Assembly (NCBI RefSeq): GCF_036226745.1
Contig: NZ_CP109013.1
Span: forward strand, 7,564,001 to 7,628,000
Source: Streptomyces sp. NBC_00683
GTDB taxonomy: Bacteria; Actinomycetota; Actinomycetes; Streptomycetales; Streptomycetaceae
Reading direction: 5' to 3'
Length of the DNA: 64,000 bases
Both the position numbers and the translations under genes were made by a program. Shown here one piece after another: positions 16,779 through 25,714 of the stretch (positions are counted from its first letter, which is position 1; every line of letters begins with the position of its first letter). The notes beneath the pieces were generated by a model. It searched no databases. It worked only from the letters and a program-made list of their open reading frames with translations, and was not told the origin of the DNA.

Positions 16779-17363
16779 TCAGGGGATCTCAGGGGTGCAG
16801 CGGCCAGGGGCGGGGGGTACGGATGCCTCCTGTCCCACGGCCGTGCGCAGGCGGGCGAATTCCTCCGCCATCGTCCTCACGGTCCAGTGCGCGTTGAGCC
16901 CACTCGGGTTGGGCAGGGCCCAGACACGGGCGCCGCCGATGGTTCGCTCCTGCGGGCCGATCTGCGCTCGGCGTTCACCGAAAGCCGTGCGGTAGGCGGT
17001 GACGCCGACAACAGCGAGCCACGAAGGCCCGAACTGCTCCACCTTCGCCGACAGAAGTTCTCCCCCTGCGCGGAATTCCTCGGTGCTCAGCTCGTCCGCA
17101 CGTGCCGTGGCGCGGGCCACCACGTTGGTGATGCCGAGGCCGTGAGTGAGCAGCTCGTCCTGTTCCGACGGTTTCAGTTGCCTCGGAGTGAAGCCCGACA
17201 GATGCAGAACGGGCCAGAACCGATTGCCCGGGTGGGCGAAGTGGTGCCCAGTGGCCCCGGTCATGAGACTCGGGTTGATGCCGCAGAACAGCACACGCAG
17301 ACCACCCGCGACCACATCGGGGACGATGCGGTCGCGGGCGGCCAGGAGTTCCTCGGGTGTCAT
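16779..17363 (-). CDS. mug: G/U mismatch-specific DNA glycosylase
   Basis: A 194-residue base-excision repair enzyme of the Mug branch of the uracil-DNA glycosylase superfamily, which removes uracil or ethenocytosine opposite guanine. The catalytic motif I is FCGINPS near residue 26 (Mug-type, with Asn in place of the Asp of UDG family 1). The C-terminal minor-groove motif NPSGLNAHW is near residue 152. Length matches the family apart from a short Pro-rich tail. It starts 18 bp after purB on the same strand and is probably co-transcribed with it. Confidence 0.93.
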   Translation of the reverse strand: MTPEELLAARDRIVPDVVAGGLRVLFCGINPSLMTGATGHHFAHPGNRFWPVLHLSGFTPRQLKPSEQDELLTHGLGITNVVARATARADELSTEEFRAGGELLSAKVEQFGPSWLAVVGVTAYRTAFGERRAQIGPQERTIGGARVWALPNPSGLNAHWTVRTMAEEFARLRTAVGQEASVPPAPGRCTPEIP

Positions 17364-17381
17364 GCGACGGTGGTGGGACCG

Positions 17382-18824
17382 TCAGAGGATGGAACCGGGC
17401 GTGTAGCCGGCCGCTTCCGGGTGCTGCTTGGTGATCTCCTCGATCCGGGCCACCAGAGCGGCGACCTGATCGCCGGCCGCGCCGGTGAAGGACAGCTTGT
17501 CCGCCATCAGGGCGTCCAGCTGCCCGCGGTCGAGCGGGATGCGCTCGTCAGCGGCCAGCTTGTCCAGCAGCTCGTTGCGTTCCGCACCCTGCTCACGCAT
17601 CGCCAGCGCCGATGCGACAGCGTTCTCCTTGATCGCTTCGTGGGCGACCTCACGGCCGACTCCTGCCCGTACCGCGCCCATCAGCACCTTGGTGGTGGCG
17701 AGGAACGGGAGGTAGCGGTCCAGCTCACGTGCCACGACCGCGGGGAACGCGCCGAACTCGTCGAGGACCGTCAGGAAGGTCTCCAGCAGACCGTCGAACG
17801 CGAAGAACGCGTCCGGCAGTGCGACGCGGCGGACCACGGAGCAGGACACGTCGCCCTCGTTCCACTGATCGCCCGCCAGCTCGCCCGTCATCGACGCGTA
17901 GCCGCGCAGGATGACCATCAGGCCGTTGACGCGCTCGCAGGAGCGGGTGTTCATCTTGTGCGGCATGGCCGACGAGCCGACCTGACCCGGCTTGAAGCCT
18001 TCGGTCACCAGCTCGTGGCCGGCCATCAGCCGGATGGTCTTGGCGACCGACGAGGGTGCGGCGGCCAGCTGGACCAGCGCGGTGACCACGTCGTAGTCGA
18101 GAGAGCGGGGGTAGACCTGGCCGACCGAAGTGAAGGCCTGCGCGAAGCCGAGGTGACCGGCGATGCGGTGCTCCAGGTCGGCGAGCTTGTCCGCGTCGCC
18201 GCCCAGCAGGTCCAGCATGTCCTGGGCCGTGCCGACGGGGCCCTTGATGCCACGCAGCGGGTACCGGTCGAGCAGGTCCTCGAGCCGTCCGTAGGCCACG
18301 AGCAGCTCGTCCGCGGCGGTCGCGAAACGCTTGCCGAGCGTCGTCGCCTGTGCGGCGACATTGTGCGAGCGGCCCGCGATGACCAGCTCACGGTACTCGG
18401 CGGCCAGCTTGCCCAGGCGGGCCAGAACCGACACCGTACGGTCGCGCATGAGCTCCAGCGAGAGCCGGATCTGCAACTGCTCGACGTTCTCGGTGAGGTC
18501 CCGGGAGGTCATGCCCTTGTGCACCTGCTCATGGCCGGCGAGGGCGTTGAACTCCTCGATCCGGGCCTTCACGTCGTGCCGGGTCACCTTCTCGCGCTCG
18601 GCGATCGAGGCCAGGTCGACCTGGTCGATCACCCGCTCGTAGTCGGCGAGCGCTGCGTCGGGCACCTCGATCCCGAGGTCCTTCTGAGCGCGCAGCACCG
18701 CCAGCCACAGCTGACGCTCCAGCTTCACCTTCTGCTCGGGGGACCAGAGGACGGCCAGCTCCGTAGAGGCATAGCGGCCGGCCAGGACATTGGGGATGCG
18801 AGGCTTCGCAGACACAGCAGTCAC
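17382..18824 (-). CDS. purB: Adenylosuccinate lyase
   Basis: A 480-residue homotetrameric lyase acting twice in purine synthesis: SAICAR to AICAR plus fumarate, and adenylosuccinate to AMP plus fumarate. It shows the fumarase/aspartase signature SSAMPHKMN near residue 275 with the mobile catalytic serine loop. The GMTSRDLTENVEQLQ region and the His-bearing AGRSHNVAAQ are also present. The start was set at GTG 18824 (TAVSAKPRIPNVLAGRYAS), where homologues begin; the frame is open further upstream, but that sequence does not look coded. The downstream mug gene follows after 18 bp. Confidence 0.96.
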   Translation of the reverse strand: MTAVSAKPRIPNVLAGRYASTELAVLWSPEQKVKLERQLWLAVLRAQKDLGIEVPDAALADYERVIDQVDLASIAEREKVTRHDVKARIEEFNALAGHEQVHKGMTSRDLTENVEQLQIRLSLELMRDRTVSVLARLGKLAAEYRELVIAGRSHNVAAQATTLGKRFATAADELLVAYGRLEDLLDRYPLRGIKGPVGTAQDMLDLLGGDADKLADLEHRIAGHLGFAQAFTSVGQVYPRSLDYDVVTALVQLAAAPSSVAKTIRLMAGHELVTEGFKPGQVGSSAMPHKMNTRSCERVNGLMVILRGYASMTGELAGDQWNEGDVSCSVVRRVALPDAFFAFDGLLETFLTVLDEFGAFPAVVARELDRYLPFLATTKVLMGAVRAGVGREVAHEAIKENAVASALAMREQGAERNELLDKLAADERIPLDRGQLDALMADKLSFTGAAGDQVAALVARIEEITKQHPEAAGYTPGSIL

Positions 18825-18944
18825 GTGTCCAGATTCTACTGGCGGTTTCTGCAGGCCGACGCCGCGGGCCGGTGTGTGCTTTCCTACGAACGCGATGCCC
18901 GGCCTGATCCCAAGGCTTGTCATGGGGGGCCCTACCGCTTCGGC

Positions 18945-19739
18945 CTACCGCTTCGCGGCCACGAATCCCCACTGGTCGACCGGCTCACCGGTGGCGGGCT
19001 CCTCCGGGCGCCACAGGCTGATCGACCCGAAGCCCGGCTCGACCAGGTCCAGGCCGTCCGAGAAGGAGCGCATGATCTCCCTGGGCCGTGAGATGTAGGG
19101 CATGGCGCCACCGCTGGCGTAGTCGTCGGACGCCGCCCGGGTCTCCTCCGTCTCGATCGTGTCGCACAGCATCAGGAAACTTCCGGCGGGGAACGCGTCG
19201 AGGTAGCTGCGCAGAAGGGCGGCGGCCTCGCCCCCGTCCGCGATGTGCCCCAGGGTCGAGAGCACCATCAGGGCAACCGGTTGCTGGAGGTCCAGTGTCC
19301 TCGCGGCCTCCCGCAGCACCGTCCCGGAGTCCCTCAGATCCGCGTGCACGTAGTCCGTGGCGCCCTCGGGCCGGCTGGTCAGCAGGGCGCGCGCGTGGGC
19401 CAGCACGATGGGGTCGTGGTCCACGTAGACGATGCGGGCCGAAGGGGCGACCGCCTGGGCCACCTCGTGCGTCGCGTTCGCTGTCGGCAGGCCGGTGCCG
19501 AGGTCGAGGAACTGCCGTATCCCGGCTTCCTGGGCCAGATAGCGAACAGCTCGCGCCTGGAACAGGCGGGAGGCACGGGCGATGTCGATGATCTGCGGGT
19601 ACGACTCCTCCATGGCCGCGCCCAGGAGGCGGTCCACCTCGTAGTTGTCCTTGCCGCCCAGCCAGTAGTTCCAGACGCGCGCCGAGTGCGGTGTGCCTGT
19701 GTCGATCCGGTCCGCAGGCGGCGAGGTGTCGTCACTCAT
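18945..19739 (-). CDS. SAM-dependent methyltransferase, SAV2177/DUF574 type
   Basis: A 264-residue protein of the actinomycete-specific SAV2177-like methyltransferase family, which Streptomyces keep in many copies. The family opening is present (RVWNYWLGGKDNYEVDR), as are the SAM-binding Gly loop LDLGTGLPTANATHE near residue 77 and YVDHDP near 103. A conserved MVLSTLGHI stretch and a C-terminal SLWRPE follow. No substrate is known for the family. It stands alone between purB and an SGNH hydrolase gene on the same strand; the gap downstream holds a short duplicated 12-bp CTACCGCTTCGG. The start is ATG 19739. Confidence 0.9.
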   Translation of the reverse strand: MSDDTSPPADRIDTGTPHSARVWNYWLGGKDNYEVDRLLGAAMEESYPQIIDIARASRLFQARAVRYLAQEAGIRQFLDLGTGLPTANATHEVAQAVAPSARIVYVDHDPIVLAHARALLTSRPEGATDYVHADLRDSGTVLREAARTLDLQQPVALMVLSTLGHIADGGEAAALLRSYLDAFPAGSFLMLCDTIETEETRAASDDYASGGAMPYISRPREIMRSFSDGLDLVEPGFGSISLWRPEEPATGEPVDQWGFVAAKR

Positions 19740-19880
19740 CGTTCATCCCTGTCCTGGTGCCCAGGGTGCCCCTGCGCGATGGACGACCAGCCTGGCTCAT
19801 CCGCCCCTTGCGTACCAGGTGCAACTGCGCCAACTCGGCTGCTGGGCAATGACGTCGGGAAGCCATGGCCCGCAGTGGCG

Positions 19881-20717
19881 TCAGCTGTCCAGCCGACGCC
19901 ACTCCGTCACAGGGCCGGGGTTCGCCGCATCCGCAGGCGTGACGTAGAAGGCACGCCCGAGTCCGGCGTCGAACTGCGCGCCGGCCCGTCCGTCGCCGGA
20001 CGAGCGTCCGGTAAGACGCCGCCCGATCCAGGGCATCAGATGCTGGCGGGCAAACCTGACGTCATCGACGCGCCGCCTCGCCCAGCGCGCCGGCTGGGAA
20101 GCCGGTACAGGGGTCCGCCAGTCGCTCTCCGCAGGCAGTCCGAGCGTCTGCCAGACCGCCTCGGCGACCCTTCGGTGCCCCTCGGGCGTCAGATGCAGCC
20201 GGTCGACGTCCCACATCCGGGGATCCCCCAGGGAGGGTGCGCCGTACAGGTCGGCCACCACCGCGCCGTGCCGTTCCGCCAGGTCGTCGACCAGCGAGAA
20301 GAGCTCCTCCATGCGCGGACGGAAGCGTTCCATCACGGGACCGTTGCGCCCGGGGCTGCGCATCAGCACCAGCTGCTTGCACGACGGCGCGAGACGCTCG
20401 ACGGCCTCCTCCAGCCGACCCCGCACCATGCCCATGTCGCACTTCGGCCGCAGAGTGTCGTTGAGCCCGCCGACGAGCGTGATCACGTCGGGCTGCAGCG
20501 CTGCCGCGACGGCTACCTGCTCGTCGACGATCTGGCTGATGAGTTTTCCGCGCACGGCCAGATTCGCGTACCGGAAGCCGGGAGTGCGGGCCGCGAGCCG
20601 GGCGGCGAGGACATCGGCCCAGCCGCGGTAGGAACCGTTGGGCAGCAGGTCCGACATGCCCTCGGTGAACGAGTCGCCGACCGCGACAAGACTGGTGTAG
20701 GAGGCATTCAATTCCAT
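19881..20717 (-). CDS. SGNH/GDSL hydrolase
   Basis: A 278-residue esterase/lipase-like enzyme of the SGNH fold. Block I is AVGDSFTEG with the nucleophile Ser near residue 16. Gly of block II lies in the NLAVRGK segment, the Asn of block III is in GGLND near 85, and the Asp-x-x-His of block V is in DRLHLTPEGH near 173. There is no signal peptide, so it probably acts in the cytoplasm. A C-terminal extension of about 70 basic residues follows the catalytic domain. The physiological ester is unknown. The gene is followed on the same strand by the methyltransferase gene after 141 bp with no clear hairpin. Confidence 0.9.
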   Translation of the reverse strand: MELNASYTSLVAVGDSFTEGMSDLLPNGSYRGWADVLAARLAARTPGFRYANLAVRGKLISQIVDEQVAVAAALQPDVITLVGGLNDTLRPKCDMGMVRGRLEEAVERLAPSCKQLVLMRSPGRNGPVMERFRPRMEELFSLVDDLAERHGAVVADLYGAPSLGDPRMWDVDRLHLTPEGHRRVAEAVWQTLGLPAESDWRTPVPASQPARWARRRVDDVRFARQHLMPWIGRRLTGRSSGDGRAGAQFDAGLGRAFYVTPADAANPGPVTEWRRLDS

Positions 20718-20767
20718 GGCCGTGCAATCCTACCGTGGTGGGAACCCGCGGCCGGATCCCGCCGGAA

Positions 20768-20795
20768 GAGGGGCGCGATCGCAGCCGCGCCCCTC
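20768..20795 (-). terminator. Hairpin after the CNNM gene pair
   Basis: A perfect 10-bp stem (GAGGGGCGCG with CGCGCCCCTC) and an 8-nt loop, 25 bp past the stop of the second CNNM-type gene and upstream of the SGNH gene. Confidence 0.7.
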
Positions 20796-20819
20796 ACCCA
20801 CTCCCGCAGGACACCGGCG

Positions 20820-21842
20820 TCAGCGCGCCTGGGCCCTCCCCACCAGCTCACGCAGCACGTCCTCCATCGTGACCATGCCGACCAGCCGGTCGTTGTCCTC
20901 GTCCAGCACGGCTGCGAGGTGTGTGCGGCTCCGCCGCAGTGCGGTCAGGACGTCGTCGAGCGGCGTGTTGGCCCGCACCCGGGCGATCGGCCGCATCGCC
21001 GTCACCGGGAACGGAACGTCGCGAGGTGTGGCGTCCAGGGCGTCCTTCACGTGGAGGTACCCGAGAATCCGCTGCTCGCTGTCCATGACGGGGAAGCGGG
21101 AGAAGCCGGATTCCGACGAGAGCCTCTCCAGCTCTTCGGGCGTCGTCCCGACCCGGGTGTACAACACCCGGTCGACCGGCAGCAGGACGTCCCGGACCGG
21201 CCGTCGGCCGAGTTCCAGGGCATGCCGCAGCCGCTCCGCCGAGCGGTCGTCGACGAGGCCCGCGTCACCGGCGTCCTTGACGAGCCGGGCCAGCTCGTCG
21301 TCGGAGAAGGTCGCGGACACCTCGTCCTTGGTCTCCACCCGCAGGAGCTTCAGCAGGGCGTTGGCGAAGGCGTTGATGGTGAAGATCACCGGGCGCAGCG
21401 CCCTGGCCAGGGTAACGAGCGGTGGTCCGAGCAGCAGTGCCGTGCGGGCCGGTTCGGCCAGCGCGATGTTCTTCGGCACCATCTCGCCCAGCAGCATGTG
21501 CAGATAGGTCGCCACGGACAGGGCGATCACGAACGAGATCGGGTGCACCAGTCCGTGCGGCACCCCCACCGCGTCGAAGACGGGCTCCAGCAGGTGGGCG
21601 ATGGCGGGCTCGGCGACGATACCGAGCACCAGCGTGCAGAGCGTGATGCCCAGCTGAGCCGCGGCGAGGAGCGCCGACACATGTTCGAGGCCCCAGATGA
21701 CGCTGCGCGCCCGCCGGTTCCCGGCCTCGGCCTCCGGCTCGATCTGGCTGCGCCGTACGGAGATCAGTGCGAACTCCGCGCCGACGAAGAAGGCGTTCAC
21801 GACCAGGGTCAGCAGCCCGATGAAGAGCTGCACGGCGATCAT
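20820..21842 (-). CDS. CNNM/HlyC-CorC family membrane protein (second of pair)
   Basis: A 340-residue inner-membrane protein. The N-terminal CNNM (DUF21) domain has four hydrophobic segments with the conserved GAEFALISVR, AAQLGIT and GEMVPKN motifs. A CBS pair follows (near residues 200-330, with VDRVLYTRVGTTPEEL and MVTMEDVLRELVG). Proteins of this type are magnesium or related divalent-metal exporters in the families studied. The C-terminal CorC_HlyC transporter-associated domain present in its neighbour is missing, so this is the short version. Its ATG overlaps the stop of the upstream paralogue by 4 bp, so the two are translated together and may form a hetero-oligomer. Confidence 0.92.
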   Translation of the reverse strand: MIAVQLFIGLLTLVVNAFFVGAEFALISVRRSQIEPEAEAGNRRARSVIWGLEHVSALLAAAQLGITLCTLVLGIVAEPAIAHLLEPVFDAVGVPHGLVHPISFVIALSVATYLHMLLGEMVPKNIALAEPARTALLLGPPLVTLARALRPVIFTINAFANALLKLLRVETKDEVSATFSDDELARLVKDAGDAGLVDDRSAERLRHALELGRRPVRDVLLPVDRVLYTRVGTTPEELERLSSESGFSRFPVMDSEQRILGYLHVKDALDATPRDVPFPVTAMRPIARVRANTPLDDVLTALRRSRTHLAAVLDEDNDRLVGMVTMEDVLRELVGRAQAR

Positions 21843-23176
21843 CGTTCGTTCTCCGTCGGATCGTCGGTACCGGGCAGCGGTGCGTGCAGAAGGGCGCGCG
21901 CGGCGCGGTGCCCCGAGGCGTCCACCACATCGATCCGCCAGTTGGTGAGCTCAACGGTGTCGCCGACCACGGGGATGCGGCCGACTTCGGTGGCGATGAG
22001 CCCGGCGAGGGTCTCGTAGGGCCCGTCCGGGACCCGCAGCCCGATGGTCCGGAGCTGGTCCGTGCGTGCCGCACCGTCGGCGGACCACAGGGTGCGTCCG
22101 TCGGCGTCCTCGCCGGCGGGTGCGAGGTCGGGCGTCTCGTGCGGGTCGTGCTCGTCACGTACCTCGCCGACGACCTCCTCGACGATGTCCTCCAGCGTCA
22201 CGACACCTGCCGTGCCGCCGTACTCGTCGATGACGACAGCCATGGCGAGTTTGCCGGACAGCCGGTCCAGCAACCGGTCCACGGTGAGGGTCTCGGGCAC
22301 GAGGAGCGGCTCGCGCAGCATGTCCGACACCCGTTTGCGGGGCCGCTGCGCTGCCGGAATGGCCAGCACGTCCTTGATGTGCGCGACCCCCACGACCGAG
22401 TCCAGGCTGCCCCGGTAGACGGGGAAGCGGGAGAGACCGGTCGCCCGGGTGGCGTTCGCGACGTCCTCCGCGGTCGCCCGGATCTCGAGGGCGGTCACCT
22501 GGACGCGCGGCGTCATCACGTTCTCCGCGGTCAGCTCGGACAGGTTGAGGGTACGCACGAACAGTTCCGCGGTGTCGGCCTCCAGGGCGCCCTCCTTCGC
22601 GGAGTGACGTGCCAGGGCCACCAGCTCCTGCGGGCTGCGCGCGGAGGCCAGCTCCTCGGTCGGTTCGAGGCCGAAGCGGCGCACGATCCGGTTGGCGGTG
22701 TTGTTGAGGTGGCTGATGAACGGGCGGAAGACCGCGGTGAAGACCCGCTGCGGGGTGGCGACCACCTTGGCCACGGCCAGCGGGGACGAGATGGCCCAGT
22801 TCTTCGGGACGAGCTCGCCGACCACCATCAGGACCACGGTGGACAGGGCGGTACCGATCACGAGTGCCAGCGTGGATGCCACGCCGGGGGAGACCCCCAT
22901 GGCCTCGACCGGTCCCTGGATCAGCTTGGCGATGGACGGCTCGGCGAGCATGCCGACCACCAGATTGGTGACGGTGATACCGAGCTGCGCGCCGGAGAGC
23001 TGAAAGGTGAGGCTCCGGACAGCCTTGAGTGCTCCCGCCGCACCTCGTTCCCCTCGCTCGACGGCCCGTTCGAGCTCGCCGCGCTCCACGGTGGTCAGAG
23101 AGAACTCAGCCGCCACGAAGGCGCCGCAGGCGAGTGAGAGCAGTACCGCCACGAGGAGCAGAAGCACTTCGGTCAT
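21839..23176 (-). CDS. CNNM/HlyC-CorC family membrane protein (first of pair)
   Basis: A 445-residue membrane protein, the full-length partner of the following gene. It has a CNNM domain with four membrane segments (AAEFSLTTVERGELE, GAQLGITVTNL, GELVPKNWAIS), then a CBS pair. A C-terminal CorC_HlyC domain covers about residues 350-440 (ETLAGLIATEVGRIPVVGD). It is predicted to take part in Mg2+/Co2+ efflux, in the plasma membrane. The start is ATG 23176 with GGAGG close by. Older annotation as hemolysin is misleading. The 347-bp region upstream holds repeats but no recognisable magnesium riboswitch. Confidence 0.93.
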   Translation of the reverse strand: MTEVLLLLVAVLLSLACGAFVAAEFSLTTVERGELERAVERGERGAAGALKAVRSLTFQLSGAQLGITVTNLVVGMLAEPSIAKLIQGPVEAMGVSPGVASTLALVIGTALSTVVLMVVGELVPKNWAISSPLAVAKVVATPQRVFTAVFRPFISHLNNTANRIVRRFGLEPTEELASARSPQELVALARHSAKEGALEADTAELFVRTLNLSELTAENVMTPRVQVTALEIRATAEDVANATRATGLSRFPVYRGSLDSVVGVAHIKDVLAIPAAQRPRKRVSDMLREPLLVPETLTVDRLLDRLSGKLAMAVVIDEYGGTAGVVTLEDIVEEVVGEVRDEHDPHETPDLAPAGEDADGRTLWSADGAARTDQLRTIGLRVPDGPYETLAGLIATEVGRIPVVGDTVELTNWRIDVVDASGHRAARALLHAPLPGTDDPTENER

Positions 23177-23523
23177 CGGTTCACCTCCGTCCCATGATCG
23201 GGCAGGGTCAGGAGGTTCGCGCGATGTCGGCGGTATCTACTACTGGGAGGCTCGCCCATGGGCGGACGCTCACACCTTTCGAAAAGTGGGACGGTTGAGG
23301 ATCCATAGTAAAGGGTCGGCAAAATACCGGGTGCGCCGGGCGTTCCCGGAGGTCACCCATGATCGCAGTCGGCGAGGTGCTTCAGTCCTCTGCCCGCATC
23401 GGATTCCGGCATGCGCCGGAGGAGGGTCCGAATCCGCCGGAGGAGGGTCCGAATCCGCCGGGGCCGGGGCCGGGGCCGGGGCCGGGGCCGAATCCGGCGG
23501 AGGCAGAAGCGTCTCACGCGTGT
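23177..23523. other. Intergenic region, promoter of the CNNM pair and repeats
   Basis: No convincing gene lies in these 347 bp. The half nearest the CNNM genes is unusually A/T-containing for this genome (around 23270-23330) and probably holds their promoter on the minus strand; I could not fix -35/-10 boxes with confidence. The other half holds the 21-bp and GGGGCC repeats. I looked for an M-box or Mn-type riboswitch and saw no match to their conserved cores. Confidence 0.6.
23416..23490. repeat. Two 21-bp repeats followed by a GGGGCC tract
   Basis: Two tandem copies of a 21-bp unit (CCGGAGGAGGGTCCGAATCCG, starting near 23416 and 23437) run directly into five copies of CCGGGG, then a partial reversed unit. 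The G-rich strand is the plus strand and has runs of four G at 6-nt spacing, a pattern able to form a G-quadruplex. It lies just past the GNAT stop and upstream of the CNNM genes. Confidence 0.85.
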
Positions 23524-23970
23524 CTACAGCGCTTTCACCCATCGCCGCCAGTGATCCTCGCGGTGGTATCCGGTCGCCGCCCAGGTGCGGTGCGCCGTCT
23601 CGTTGGCCTCCAGGACCATGGCGTCGACCCGGCGCCCGCCCAGGGCGGCGAACCGCTGCTCCGCTGCGTCCATCAGGGCGGTGGCGATGCCTTGCCGGCG
23701 GCAGTCCGGGTGTACGGCGAGCCGGTAGGCGGAGCATCGCCAGCCGTCGAAACCGGCGATGACGGTTCCCGCGAGGACACCGTCGTGCTCTGCGAGGAGC
23801 AGGGCTTCCGGGTCTCTCGAGATGAGCCCGGCCACCCCGTCGTAGTCGTCACTGATGCTCGTTCCCTCTGCGGCCTCGCCCCAGAACCGCAGCACGGTGC
23901 CGATGTCGGCCGGAGTCGCACACCGGATCGCGAGGAGCGCGGAAGGGAAAGGGGTATGGAGATCGCTCAT
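23524..23970 (-). CDS. GNAT-family N-acetyltransferase
   Basis: A 148-residue acetyl-CoA-dependent acetyltransferase. Motif A is clear: YRLAVHPDCRRQGIATALMDAAEQ near residues 88-111, with the Arg-x-x-Gly-x-Gly/Ala pyrophosphate-binding turn. The motif B region ends ANETAHRTWAATGYHRE. ATG at 23970 (MSDLHTPF) was chosen; an upstream in-frame ATG would add 57 residues that read through the allophanate hydrolase gene. The substrate is unknown. It lies 64 bp downstream of the allophanate hydrolase gene on the same strand and may be read through from it. Confidence 0.9.
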   Translation of the reverse strand: MSDLHTPFPSALLAIRCATPADIGTVLRFWGEAAEGTSISDDYDGVAGLISRDPEALLLAEHDGVLAGTVIAGFDGWRCSAYRLAVHPDCRRQGIATALMDAAEQRFAALGGRRVDAMVLEANETAHRTWAATGYHREDHWRRWVKAL

Positions 23971-24034
23971 GGGGCGACCCAAGCAGAGCGCCGACCTGTT
24001 CTGCGAACCATTTCCTCGCCGGGGAACGGCGCGG

Positions 24035-25714
24035 TCATGAAGTGGCCGCGTGCCCTCCCACGCCGGTTTCCGCAGCGCGGTACGCGCGCCAGCCACCGTG
24101 GGCCGTGATGTCCGCGGCCCCGTGCAGCGCATACGGCTCACAGAGGAATCCAGGGGCCGTGGTGCCGTCGGCGAGGTCGATGCGGCCCAGCGTCATCGGG
24201 TGCGGGAGCTGCGCCGTCAGAGTGCCCAGCCCCTCCGGCGGCAGTTCCCAGATCTCCGTCTCGACGGCTGCACCGTCCTCGGCGACCCGTTCAAGGCCCG
24301 GCTTGGCGGGAGTCGTACGCAGCGCGCGCAGTCTGTAGGTGGGTGCTGTCCTCGTCGTACGGACGAGCCGGGCGCCGAGCGCGAGGAGCTGTGAGTTGAG
24401 CGGCTGGCCCGTCAGGTGGGCGCCGACCACGGCGAGCTGTACGGGCGGGGTCAGGAGTGCCGCGATCCTGGGCAGCCGTTCGTCGGTGTCCGCCGGGCCG
24501 ATCAGCATGACGCCGAAGGGCAGTCCCGCGATGTCGCCCGCGGGCACGGCGATCGCGCACATGTCGAACAGGTTCGTGGAGTTGGTGAACCGCCCCAGCC
24601 GGGTGTTCGCGCCGACGGGGTCGGCGGCCACATCGGCGAGGGTGGGGTGCCCGGGCGTGGTGGGGAGCAGGAGGGCGTCGGCGTCGCCGAGTGCGCGCAG
24701 TGCCGCCGTACGGAGACGTGCCAGGCGGTCCCGGTCGGTGAAGAGACGGTGCGCGGGGATGTCGCGGGCCGCGGAAATGATCGCGGCCACCGTGGGGTCG
24801 AGATCCGGAGGCGCGGGAGTGCTGTCGATGAAGTCACCCACGGCGGTGTAGCGCTCGGCCACGAACGCCCCCTGGTACAGCAGGGCCGCCGCCTCGGTGA
24901 ACGGGGTGAGGTCCAGCGGCCTGATCTCGGCACCCGCCGCGCGGAGCCGCTCGACGGCAGCCTCGTACGCCGCAGCCCAGCCGGGGTCGAGCGTTCCGAG
25001 CTGCTGGACAGGAGGGACGGCGACGCGCCAGGGGCCCGCTGTCCGGGGAGGGACGGCGCGCGGTGCGGGAGTGCTCATCAGGCCCAGAGCCTGCTCCGCC
25101 TCGGGGAGCGTACGGGCGAACACCGTGACGCAGTCCAGGCTCGCGCAGGCCGGCACCACCCCCTCGGTCGGGACGAGACCTCGGGTCGGCTTCACACCGA
25201 CGATGCCGTTGAACGCCGCGGGAACGCGCCCCGAGCCCGCGGTGTCCGTGCCGAGGGCCAGGTCGGCGATGCCCAGGGCGACCGCGACCGCCGACCCGGA
25301 ACTGGAACCGCCGCTGACGCGCGAGGGGTCGACGGCGTTGCGCACCGCACCGTACGGGGAGCGGGTCCCGACCAGACCGGTGGCGAACTGGTCGAGGTTC
25401 GTCGTGCCGATCACCAGCGCACCGGCCGCGCGCAGACGGGCCACGGCGGGAGCGTCGGCGGCGGGCTTGTACGCGTACGAGGGACAGCCGGCCGTGGTCG
25501 GCAGCCCGGCCACGTCGATATTGCCCTTGACCGCCAGGAGGCGGCCCGACAGCGGAAGCTGTTCGCCCGCCGCGACGCGGGCGTCCAGAGCGCGGGCCTC
25601 CTCCTCCAGATCGGCGAGCGGACGCAGGTCGATCCAGATCTCGGGCCGGTCGACCGCGAGGACACGCCCGTGGGCTGCACGGACCCGCTGGAGAACGGGG
25701 CTGGGGTCGGTCAT
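24035..25714 (-). CDS. atzF: Allophanate hydrolase
   Basis: A 559-residue amidase-signature enzyme that splits allophanate into ammonia and CO2. The Ser-cisSer-Lys triad is visible: Lys in LLAVKGNID near residue 63, and the Ser pair in SGGSSSGSAVAVA near 136-143. The C-terminal 130 residues are the extra domain of true allophanate hydrolases (YALHGAADITAHGGWRAY near the end), which separates it from glutamyl-tRNA amidotransferase. Its ATG overlaps the carboxylase stop by 4 bp (ATGA), so it is the last gene of a translationally coupled four-gene operon. It completes nitrogen release from the carboxylated substrate whether that is urea or guanidine. Confidence 0.95.
   Translation of the reverse strand: MTDPSPVLQRVRAAHGRVLAVDRPEIWIDLRPLADLEEEARALDARVAAGEQLPLSGRLLAVKGNIDVAGLPTTAGCPSYAYKPAADAPAVARLRAAGALVIGTTNLDQFATGLVGTRSPYGAVRNAVDPSRVSGGSSSGSAVAVALGIADLALGTDTAGSGRVPAAFNGIVGVKPTRGLVPTEGVVPACASLDCVTVFARTLPEAEQALGLMSTPAPRAVPPRTAGPWRVAVPPVQQLGTLDPGWAAAYEAAVERLRAAGAEIRPLDLTPFTEAAALLYQGAFVAERYTAVGDFIDSTPAPPDLDPTVAAIISAARDIPAHRLFTDRDRLARLRTAALRALGDADALLLPTTPGHPTLADVAADPVGANTRLGRFTNSTNLFDMCAIAVPAGDIAGLPFGVMLIGPADTDERLPRIAALLTPPVQLAVVGAHLTGQPLNSQLLALGARLVRTTRTAPTYRLRALRTTPAKPGLERVAEDGAAVETEIWELPPEGLGTLTAQLPHPMTLGRIDLADGTTAPGFLCEPYALHGAADITAHGGWRAYRAAETGVGGHAATS

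Noticed and set aside
23177..23330. Magnesium or manganese riboswitch before the CNNM gene pair
   Set aside because: The CNNM role suggested it, but the conserved cores of M-box and yybP-ykoY classes are not visible in the minus-strand leader.
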